Assembly (NCBI GenBank): GCA_030549495.1
Contig: JAUIRK010000922.1
Location: 186,001 to 250,000, forward strand
Reading direction: 5' to 3'
Source: Nectonema munidae
Taxonomy: Eukaryota > Nematomorpha > Nectonematoida > Nectonematidae
DNA: 64,000 bases
Shown in pieces: positions 27,501 to 39,500 of the stretch. Position numbers and translations under genes: made by a program. How positions within the stretch are numbered: the stretch's first letter is position 1; every line of letters begins with the position of its first letter. The notes below the pieces were generated by a model. That model made no database searches and had not been told where the DNA came from. It saw nothing but the letters and a program-made list of their open reading frames with translations.

Positions 27501-30500
27501 TTGTAAAAAGTTTGATAGGTTATTGGGAATTCTTTTCAAATCTTGTCAACCTGACTGTGTGTCTTTTTAAAAACTCTTACAGAGAAATAAAATCCCTTTT
27601 TAAATTTCCTAATCAAATAAATATAATATATCGCCCGGATGGGATTCAATTTATAAGGTAATGAAAAAAATATAGATCGGGAGGAAAATTTAGGGGTGTT
27701 TGTTCATGTGGGAAATTCAACGAAATTGGTTTCGTGTTTTCTTCTTTAAAGTTCTGTGTCTCTGGAGAAAATTTATAAATCATGAGCCAATTGAGGGGAA
27801 TTCAATCACGGAATTAGGAACAAGAATTTTGTTGAAGAATTTACAGTCTTTTATATATCTCCTAGATTTGGTGTGTCAATATAAGGTTTTTCGTGTTACG
27901 TTGTTTTTGTTTAGCTACTCATATGTTTTTTTGGGTAAATTCATCTAAAACGGTTGGAAGTTTTTGGATCTCCATGATTGTTCAAAATGTCTTATTTTTT
28001 TATTTATTTCAATGTTTGTTAAAATTTTTCTTTCAAATTATATATATTAAAAAAATGAAATTTAAATATATTTTAGTAATTTAAAAGTGTTTGAAAAATT
28101 ATATAAATTGTTTTTATTATATTTTATTTTAGTATATTTGGTTTAAAAATTATTTTTTATCTTTCTGGTGAATATATTTGAGATTTAAATAAGATGTATA
28201 TTGTGTTTCTTGGTTAAAAGGATTTGAATTTGTTTTAATTTATTAAATGAAATTATTTTTGATTTTAGTTATTATTTTATTATATGAAATGTTGATAGAT
28301 TCTGTTTCTTCTTTTAGTATAAAATGTTATCCTCAGTTCTCTCCTTGTTTTTAATTTTTAGTATATATTGATTATATAATTTTATTATATGAGATGTTTT
28401 TTCTAATTTTTTTTTGTGAAAATTTAAATTTTTAAATATGTATGTGTGTTTATGTTATAAAATATTCTAAAATAAAATGTTTTTCAAATGTAAATTTAGT
28501 TAAATGATGAATGTATTTGGGTTTAATTTATTGATTTTTTATTAGTCTTAGATTGGATGATATTTAGATGTTTATATTTATTTGATAAATTTTTAATTAT
28601 TTTAAATAAAAATTATTGAAAATTTTATTATTTATATTTTTTTATTATTTAATTTGGGTTATTGTATTATTCTCTAAGAGTTTGAAAATATTTTTATAAA
28701 ATATTTATTCAAATTGTTTTAGTTATTTTGGTGTATTTTTGATAATCTATATTTTTGTTTGAAATTAAATTGAATTCTAAAAATTATGTTAAATTTAAAT
28801 GATTTGTTTTGTTTTAATTTTTTTATTGTTAAAATCATCTAAATAATTTTTATAATTTTGTTTTATATATCATATTTTTTATTATTTTTAATTTTTGATA
28901 AAAATAGTATTGTTTTTTGATATCTTATATATAAAGATTTATTTTGTATATTTTCAATTGTGATTTTTATTTTATTTATTTATTTTTTTTTATTCATTTG
29001 AGTTATATTTATTTAATCCTTATATCTTCTCAACGGGTTTTTTATTTTTTTTTATTTTTTTCATATTATATTGATTTCTTTTTTTGTTTTTTTTTTTAAA
29101 TTTATAAATTTTATATTTTATTTTTATTTTTGTATAATAAATCATCTTCTTCTTAATACCAGAATAGCACAAGATATATTAGGATATTCAATCACTTGCT
29201 TTTTATCTTTGAGAAATCTTTTTTTAAAGAAGCTACTAAAGCAAAAATAAGACTCATCAGAATGATCTTTTGAAGTGCAAAAGACATTCCTTTGCTTTTA
29301 TATTCGTACAACTTGCGCAAATTTTATTATTAGCTACACATTATAATTTAATTAAACGTTTGAATTTTTTAGTAAAATTTCTAACTCGAAATATTTTTTG
29401 CACCAAATTCATATTGTATTTTCGAAATTAAAGCTATGGAATATTGTAATCATTTTGTTTTCTTTAGCGATATTAGACATATACAAAATAGCTCATTTTT
29501 TATGAAAGCCAATTATTTGTTGAACAGCATAGACAGAATATTATGGGAGTTAATATAATAAATGCAACCAGTAGAGAACTAGATTGTTTAGAAAATCAGT
29601 GAGTTAGTAATAAAATAAACTTAATATTTATTTGTCCAAAAAAATCCCTATTTTAAATTTTATGTTAACTCCAGCATATATATAAAGTCTACGAAAGCCA
29701 ATTAAGATCTCACTGAAGAAATTAATGAAAAAATAAACTTTGTATTGTTGGAAAAAGATTTTGGAATGTAAGCAATTCAGATAGGCATTTCAACTAAAAA
29801 TTTATTACTTTGTTATGATGACATATCTTTATATCTTCCAATTATTCAATATAAATATCATGTTAGTATTTTTCATTAATGTGGAAGATTTTCAAATTAG
29901 CATTCAAGATATTCTCACATAAAGATCAATATTGATAACTGATATGACATACTTATTATAACAAACCGAAATGTAAATGGTAAATTTTAAGAGATCTATG
30001 CATGCTTTATAAATTTAATTGTGTGCTTATAATCCTTGTTTTCTCAGTGACAAATAAAAAAATAAAAAACAAATATCAAGCTTATGGATCTGAATCTATT
30101 TCTTTTTTCAAATTTATTTGTTCGTAAGTAATTTGTAGTTAGTTGATTATTTATCTAGCAAAACACTTAAATGGATTGTTAATAGTTTATATATGTATGG
30201 ATGCCTTTTTGAGTATAACATAAATTTCAACGTCATCAAATAGGCATTAACAATGGACGTTGCTTTTTGGAGTTATGCTATCTCTGAGCAGTGCGCGAAG
30301 ATCTGATATCTAAAAGAAGTGATTACAAACGGCGTTAAAATTAATTTATATATAAATTCAAGAATATCATTTTTTAAATGCAAAATACAAGGATAACATA
30401 TGTTGTTTTATACGTAAATTCAGAAGATCTAATTATTTTAGAAATTTAATTAGCTATGGACAATTGGTGACCAAGCAAATCGATTTAGGAGTTATATTTC

Positions 30501-33500
30501 CAAAAAAAAACTTTGCATCACCTTACAAAGCATTGTTTGGATCGCGTAATCAAAACTTGGTCTTATATAATCATTTATTGACATTTTTTTCTTTATGTTT
30601 ATATCGCAAGTAGTTTCATCCAAATGAAAATAATTTCCACATTATTACATTTAAGGTTTGTGATTTATATTTATTAAAATGAAAAAAACGTTTAGCTTCA
30701 TTGACTGATTTTGGGGAAGGAAATAATTTCGTAAACCGAGATTCCACTGTAGTAGTTAATTAATTAATAACTTGGATAGCGAGTAATTGAATGTAGAAAC
30801 AATCTACAAATCAACTTATACATTGGCTAACTTGATTTGAAAGATGCAATTTGAAATATACGCCATAAAAAACATAAAAGCAAAGCAAAGAATTTAATTT
30901 AAAGTTTAAAATAATCATGCCAAAAATTTAAAGTTACTTATATTGCTGTTTTGTTAATTAGGTAGCAAACAATTCCATATATAAAATTGTTCTAAGTATA
31001 GCATTCATCAAATTTTGACATTTTTTTGTTTTTATTAATGGAAAAACTAAGGATATTTTCGCAAATTTGAAATGAATAAGTTAGTTAATATGTTCAATTT
31101 GATTCTTATTGAATAAGTAAATAATTTAAACTATTGAATAAAACTTTTCACATAGTCCAGCCAACGAATTAGTGTAAGGTATGATCAAATCTATTCGCTT
31201 TGGATCGTGATTTTTCCTTGCATGATGGCATAATGAAATTAAAGCACTAAATAAATGATTTAACTTTAAATATAAAGGACTGATGTGAACATTTGTAAAT
31301 TCTTTCCTCGTTTTTGTTGAGTTAAGAAGTATATAATTATGAAAAAGTAAAAATAACTTGACTCCATCGCTTTTTGGCTCTAATCAAAGTGTTATTCTTT
31401 AAGTGAACAATGATTCTATTTCTGCCGGGCAACTTCCAAACCAATTTTCCGCCATATGGCGTTAGATACTTGGTAGGAGTCAAAATGTTGCTTTGATTTC
31501 CATACGTTTCTTCTGAAGCACTTTTAACAGCATTTATGAAAATGTTGACAAATTTGTTTGTAAACATTTTAAAATTTTTGTCCATTTGAATCGCATCATC
31601 GAAGAAGATGTGAACTTCAAATTCGTAGAAATCAGAGTCAGTCACGCTGAAATGCTTTTTGGCAAATCTTCTACTGGTTTGATCCATGTCCATTCTAAAT
31701 TTGGAAAGAAAAGAGAACCTAAATTATTTTCGTAAAGATTGTCCTTTATTCAAATATTTCTTGAAATTTCGGAAACATTCCAATTTTTCGATTATTGAAT
31801 TTCATGAATAATAAATTTCATTTTTGAATATAACTTTTTAATTATTCCAAAAATAATAGGGCTCAAGGATATTTAATTCCAAGAGTATTAGAAATTATTT
31901 TTGATAAATTCCAGAGACGTCTAGCCTCTTGCTTGACATCTTCACTTAGTTAGTTAAACAGTTCGATAGTTAGCTTACCTAGTTATATCGTGAGTTAATT
32001 TGATTGTTTCTTTTTAAATTAGTTTATAATAGTTATTTAAATTAAAAATTACTAATTACTTAAGTTAGCATCTACGTAACTATGATATGCAAGAGGCACA
32101 AATGTCTATCGGCTAAAATTATCAATGTCCATTCAAATTAACTGAAAGTCAATAGTCAGAGCGCCATATATAAAAAAAAATAAGTAACAAATGATATGGA
32201 AGTTATAAAACTTCCTTGAATATATTCTGGAAAGAAGACACAAAAAATTAGTATCAAATAAATAATAAAAAATTTATAACACCTGCAATGTAAGGAAACT
32301 TGAACACAAATAAAAAATTAGTGCTTACATAAAAATGATATTTTTGAATCGAAAAGTAGTTTATACAGACAAAAAATGTAATAACCACTAGAGTAAATAA
32401 TGGTATATGATGTTTTAACTTTGGATGTCTAAAGCAAAAAATTCAACCAATGAATATTTGGATAAAAACACGCGTATTTGATGTTTCAGTGGCATAGATT
32501 ATCTGACTCTTCTTTACTTAAAAAGTATAAGAAATAGCATTGAGCTTTTCGGATCGTTTAAACTAAAAATTTTAGCCACGTTTTTAAACTTTAAAATTTT
32601 ATATAGAAAGGACGGTGTATTTTCCAAATTAGAGTTGCATTTTATGTGAATTTGAAGGAGGATTGACATATTCGAGACTAAATCCCTATCTCATTGACTC
32701 TTTCTTGATTTAACCCATTTAAGACCAAACAAAGCAGACCATATCTAAAAAAACACAGACAATTTATATTCAAAGTCATTGAAAAAAGCAGACGAAGATG
32801 AAATTACTTATGTTCCAAAATAGGAACATTGGTCGTAAATGGGTTAAAATGGACTGTCATTATATGTTATCTCAACGTTAGATTTCAATAGTTCCATTTT
32901 TGCAATAAAGCTAGCGGCATTGTGCTATCTAGATTTTAACCCTTTTATTTCTATGTTAAATGTTTTCGTTTCACGAAATGAAGAAGACTCGAGTTTTAAT
33001 TATTATAAAATATTTCCACTTTACTTAATTAGTTTCTTCGAGATCTTTTCTTCATTGCAAACTCGATTGCCTCTTGCTCTCTTCAGAAATACACACTGTT
33101 GAATTCAAACACGTAAAAACTCATCCCAACCAAGATAAACTGATCGGTCTAATTCATTAGTTAGGTATTTGAATAGTCAGTTAAGTATATAAGGAAATGG
33201 TTAACTAAGTTGACTAGCATCAAATAGGGTAGCAAGAGATTTGAAAAACAATCATTTTTGCAAGATAATCAACGAAAAGGGAGAGAAGATAGAAAACAAA
33301 GGAAGTGTTCAGCGCTTATACTTGTATTATTAAGATTCGGGCGTTTTGAAGTGTTAATTGACATTTTGAGGGGCGCAAAAATTGGCATGCGCCCAAAGCG
33401 GCTTAAAGATACGTATGCCACTGTTACAAAAAACATATTTGATTCTAATAGAATATAGAGAGTTGAATTTATTGAATGAATATAAAAACAATACAATAGA

Positions 33501-36500
33501 GCATCTAGAAATTTCATTATAAATTTGAAATAAGTTATAAATGAAAAAGATAAAAAAAAATTAGAAAAGTGATTGATTGGCATACCTGCAAATTGAGCGA
33601 ATCAAATGCGTCATTTCTTTCAATGTTTCATGCCACATCGTAGCACACATGTAGATGCGAGGAATTTTTTCAAATTTCCCATTTTCGCCGCTATTTTGAG
33701 AACCCATTTCATACTCACTCTCATCTCCTATGTTCTAGATGTCAATTAGGGTATAAGATAAAAAATACTGCTAGGAAAAGATGACAGAATATATTGGGGC
33801 GTTCAGAAGAGATATTTAGATAAATGCTTACCTCCAGCAAATTAATATTTTGTATTAATACAAAAGCTATAAATATGCCAGGTAGTCTTATTTTTTGGGT
33901 AAATAATATTCGCTTCAAACGGGATGATATTATTAAATTTACGCTGTTTGACATCATAACAAATTAAAAATATGCCTTTAAAGTAAAGATGGAGTGAGGC
34001 TGTTGCTATATTTTTTTTGATTTAGTAGTAAATTTTTACGAGAATTTTAATATTAAATTTGCTCACATTAAGATTGAGTTTTAAATTAAAGTTTATTGTT
34101 TTTAACGACACTAACATCAGTCTTCTTATTTTTCTTTAACTAAGATGTTTAAGAAAAAAGGAAGTTTCAGAAAGATATGTGAGACTTGTTCAGGATATAT
34201 GTATGAAAAAGCAAATACTAGAGTTAAGAGTAGTGTATGTTTAACAAAAAACTTGCTAGAAAATGTTGGCTTCACTAGCATCAATCACCGTTCATATATT
34301 ATTATTATAAATAAATAAATATCTCTTTAAATTAAAAATATTTAGTAACACATGTAATAATCACTAATAAAACAAATAATAATAATAATAATAATAATAG
34401 GTAGCATGACAGCTGAATACTTATAAACGATTTTGGATAAATTTTATATTTTACATTTGAAGGAGAGTTTTATCTTTGTTTTATAAATAATATTTATTGG
34501 TTTTCGAGCTGGCTTGTCCACACACTTTTGTTTGTTAGTAATTTTGTCAATAATGTTATAGATTCCATTGATAAAGGGTTTGAAACCTGTGGTATTTTTA
34601 TAGATTATTCGAAAGCTATTAAAACTACTATTAACCGGTTATCGACCACAGTCGACATATTTAGACTTTACAAAAATATGAATCGTCTGCGTTTATAAAT
34701 GCTCTTTAATACAAATCTTCTGCTTTACATTAGATATCGTCTGCTTATTCTGGCCGATAACGGGTTAATCACTATTACATAAATTATGCTGCTAAGGTTT
34801 GCTTAATTATCATTTGAATAATTTTTATGATTGGTGTTTTGTGAATAAGTTATCTGTGAATGTAAATAAATGTAAATATATAAATAATTTTGCTTTTTGA
34901 TAAAAGCATAGAATACTTTTCAAATTTAGACATAATTAAATTTTGTTCTATTAAAGATCAATTAAAAATATTTCTATCCATTTATACTTATAACTAGAAA
35001 TTGTAAGTTCTCTTTTTATTTGATCATCATCACTAAGCGTACACTGTGTGAAAGACAGGTGTCGGCTATATTTCAGTTCCACTTTGTGTGTTCAAACTAT
35101 TTGAGGTTTGAACTGGCGTCTATAGGCTGTGCATAAGAAGAATTCATGACGTAAAAAATATGTTTGAAACTTTAATCCTTCTTTAATTTTAAACCTAACC
35201 GATTTTGAACAATGATTATTCAGCCCTTTATATAAACTTTATTTTTTTCTAAGAATTCAAAGCTCAGTGATACTTGTGATGCTCTGAAGAAATGTGAAAA
35301 TCGGGCTTTGGGGAGATCGCTGCTTTCCATGACAAAATAAAAAAGATTCAACCTTTTTATGCTTCTTTTTGGTGTATCGAGTTCTGCTCAAAGCCAAATG
35401 TTGAGATAAGAACAGAGGAGAGTACATGGAATGAGTGAATATGAAAGAAGTCTTTTCTAGTCTCTCGCCACTCGGATACCATATGTGGATTGTGGACCAG
35501 GTGTAGGATAAGTACCAGGCTAACCACATGTACCTAATGACCTTGGTGAAGTCTTTTGAGTTGAAGTTGTTGACAGTGTTCCAGTATAGATTTTGGGGAA
35601 TCAAATTTGTCAAAAAGCAAGAATCAATCCTCTAAAAAATTACATGAATGATTTCCCAAAATGATTATAAAATCTTTTTTAAAAAAATATAACGTTTATT
35701 TTTTGGGAGACAAGAAAACGGTTGGTTAGATACTTGGCCTTGATAGCACAAGATCTGAAGTATGATCCAGCATCAAGCTTTCTTTGCTTATAGTTCAACA
35801 CAGGAGGGGAAAATACGCCTTATCAATGGAAACACTCCAAGATGGCCTTACATTTTTACTTTTTACAGAAATATACCAAAATGCAATAGATTTGAGCAGA
35901 TATTTTGTTCAGTGCGTAGAAAGAAGAATGGATTAGGGTAATTTCATTTAAGGCACTTTGGTCTGAAAAACAATGGTCTAATTAACTTTAACGATCAAAT
36001 ATATCCACTCTGCAATCAGCATAGATAGCCTGGCTATGCTTTGAAACGAAGAGAATATGAAGCTACTCTATATGCTCTATGGCTGGAAGACTTCTCAGTT
36101 GGCTGGTTTGTAACACTTACTGATCGTTGCTGATGCGGAATAATAACGAAACATTCACACTCTAACCCTGTGAATATTCTTCGAGGGAAAATATTATCTT
36201 TCGGTTTAAAAAAAATTTTTTGACTGATAAATTACATTTATAATGATATAACGTAATCTGAGGTTAAACAACAACAAAAACAATATTGCTCTAAGGGTAG
36301 TTTGGTCTAAATCTACTTTGTTCAAAATCATATCAGTAGAAAATTAGTAGAAAAAAAATATTAGTAGGTATATTAGTAGAAAGTTTATTTAGTTTAAAAT
36401 TTAGAAAATAAGAAATTTTTTTTATTATTATTGGAAAAATCGTTTAGAAAGATGCCGGGATTAGAAGTAAAAGCAAGGATCATTGCATTAAAAAGAGCAG

Positions 36501-39500
36501 AGATAAAAATGTTATAAATGATGATGGCTGCCACTTAAGATAGATCAAAAATGAAGTGATAAGAAAAAAACAAAAGTAAGAAAAAGTGTTATTGGGATAA
36601 TCAAAATGAGAAAATTAAGATGGTATGGAAATGTGTTGAGAAAAGTAGTAGGAAGAGCGCTAGAAGAACCGATTTCAGGAAAAAGGAGTTTAGGAAGGCA
36701 AATGAAAATGAAAGAGTTCGGCCTCAAAGATGAAAAATAAAGATAGCCAATATAAAGAATCATGGAGAAATAGGGACAAGGCCCCCGACCTCCTGATGTA
36801 TGCAAAGAAGAAGTAAAAAAAACAAAAAATGCACATTTAGATCAAAGTTCTTTAGGCCAAAAGAAACTTTAGATGAAAGTACCATTAATATAATCAATGT
36901 TTTCTACACCAAAGTGCTTTAGAAAAAATGAGGTAGAACAAAGTAACCTATTCTAGGAGAACCTCGTCATTGAATATAGGTAATGGTAACGTGATGTCTT
37001 TTCATCGAGAAGATACAATTGCATCACGTGTGCCGAACAGTGTCCGGGAAATTCGCCTAATAGGAAAAATTACCTCAAGACAATTTTGCCGTAAAACAAG
37101 TATTTGTGATAAAAACAGTTTGGTTTTTGAAGTACCATTTTATCTTGAAAATGTCTTTGAATGGCGCTTTAAAGGAAAAACATGATTGAATAACAGACGC
37201 AACATTTATGCAACATACTATTTGAATTAAATTCAAAAACCAAAAGTTTGTAAACATCTTTGGAGTAAACTTTTACTTGATTTAAAATTCCTTATTCGAT
37301 AAACTTCTGCTCAATTTTTTTTCAAAATATATTTCATATAAAAATAATACTAATGAATTCAAGAAGTTAGTTGATAAATATTTTTTAACAATATATTTTA
37401 TAAAATAAAGAGGTGTAAACTAAAATAAATAATTTATTAAGCACAAATTTTTAAAAAAGTAAATTTTCGCCGACAGTTGGCTTTTTTTTAGTTAGTTGGA
37501 TATTTATTTAGCTGTCACATATACATTTTAATAATACTAACTAAATGTCTAATTAACTAACTAGTTAAAAAACAAACATATCTAATCGATTAATTAACTA
37601 ATAAATTAACACATTTGATGACAAAAAAAAAGAAAACAAGATTAAGAGTAATTTGATATGAATCACCTTAAAATTAAGAAACTCAATGGTAATTTATTGC
37701 AAAAATATATTGAGAAAAAATTATTCAAAAGGAAAGGGGTAGGCTATACAAGTGATATTAGTTCTTGAAAAGGTAAAATAAAGTCAGTTTCTTACTTAAA
37801 AAATAAAGGATGAATATAACAGAAGAAAAGGTGTTAACCTCTAAAATTCAGAAAGTATTTAACTTTTCACAACACTCTCAGTAATAATTTGTGACAAAAT
37901 TAAACAAATGGAACTTAAATCCTTATACATAAAATGAATGACGGATATTCCTAATTGTGGCTGCAAAGTCTTCATAAATAAAACAAGAATGACTGAAACT
38001 TCTAACGCTTGAAATATTTAACCAGGGCTCAAGAGTTGGAGCTGGGAGTCAATGATTTTAAAGGGATAAGTGTCGGAATCGGTTTCTAATAAAATTTAGA
38101 AGTAGAAATTGGAATCGGTTTTTGTTAATAATTTTTTAAGTATTTTAAATAAAAGAAAAAAATAGTATAATTTTTTTAACTTTTGTTTATCCTTCACCAG
38201 TCAATGGGGGAAGCGAAGAGTTGGTGTTAAATTTATTAAGTTTCAAAGTATTTGCAGGCGGGCGCATTTTTTGAGTACTGGGAGTCAGAATCGGAGGAGC
38301 CAGATATTTTTCCTCTGACTTCTCAGGTCTGTATTTAAGTAACTAAAATCTTGGAATGTTAGTTTATATATTTTTGACGCATCTGTGGAATAGGATAAAT
38401 GAAATAGTTATTTCAAAATAAATTGAAAAAATGTAAAGAAAATGTTGCTGAGAAGGCATGAATGAAGGTTGAAAGATGTAAATAAGGTGGATCAAACAAT
38501 ATCTAGCAATATTAATTTTCGACCAAGCAGGTCTTCTTCGTATAAACTAAGTAAAATAGCGGTTGCATTTATCTGAAGAAGACCAAAGTGTTCGAAAATT
38601 AATATTGCTAGAAATTGTTTGAATAAAAGTTTTACTTTTTATTCCTTAATTATAACTTTAAAAAATATTCAAGTATTTTATTTAGTTAACATAACATAAC
38701 ATAAGTGTAATGTAAAGAGGTTAACCGCATATGTGAATTGCATCAAATATAATACAAATAAAATACAAATCAATCAAATAATGAGACATCTTTTATCTTT
38801 CCAAAAATCATCAAGCTTTCCTTTAAAAATATTTATATTCAAGGAATCGACAACTTCATTTGGTAAGCCATTCCAGTGATTATATGCTTTTTGTATTAAA
38901 TAGTGTTGCCTATAATTAATTTGATAGGAATCCGGTTTAAATTTCAGTGAATGTGATAAGAAAATTCTCTTTGAATAACCAGGCAAAACATTCTCGCCAA
39001 TGTTCATGTTTCCTTTCACAATATTAAATATAGTAATCATTTCATTCCTTAAGCGTCTGTAATACAAAGAAGGAAGATTAATTTTCTCCAATCTTCTAAT
39101 GTAACATAAACTTTGCATTTCTTTCATGTGTTTTGAAAATACTCTTTGAATGTTTTCTATTTTTTTGATGTTCATGATTGAAGAATTTTCAAAAATCACA
39201 TTTCCATATTATAAAACAGGCCTGACTAAAGATTTGAACAGATGGAGAGAAACTTCAATGTCAGATAACACAAAAGTATTGTTTAACATGTTTAATATTG
39301 AGAAAGCTTTCTTTACAACATGACAAACATGATAAGAAAAACAAAATTTTGAAACAACAATTAATCCTAAATTATTGTGCTTTTCAACTTGATTAAGTTT
39401 AGTTCCACCTATATAAAATTTAGTATCATCTATTTCTCCAACTTGAAGTTGATAGCACTTGTTGAAATTGAGTTGCAAATCCCATTCTCTACTCCATTTA

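Larger units (their letters stand above)
25838..31357. other. CHS intron 10, with skewed tract
   Basis: This is the largest intron (5.5 kb). It contains a MITE (26147-26243), a comparatively GC-rich patch near 27340-27480, a T/G-rich C-poor tract (about 27950-29140) and AT-rich sequence otherwise. Open frames at 27218-27661 and 27700-27948 (+) have no recognisable protein features. Confidence 0.55.
33728..35273. other. CHS intron 8
   Basis: This 1.5-kb intron contains MITE copy B (34635-34764) and an (AAT)n run near 34376-34400. Nothing else is assignable. Confidence 0.6.

Noticed and set aside
27218-27948. Two plus-strand open frames (147 and 82 codons) in CHS intron 10
   Set aside because: No conserved motif, low-complexity composition, no splice or poly(A) context; read as chance frames in a locally GC-richer patch.
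33728-33734. Alternative acceptor adding NIG to CHS exon 9
   Set aside because: Reads well locally but breaks phase with exon 8; the acceptor 7 nt downstream keeps the frame.
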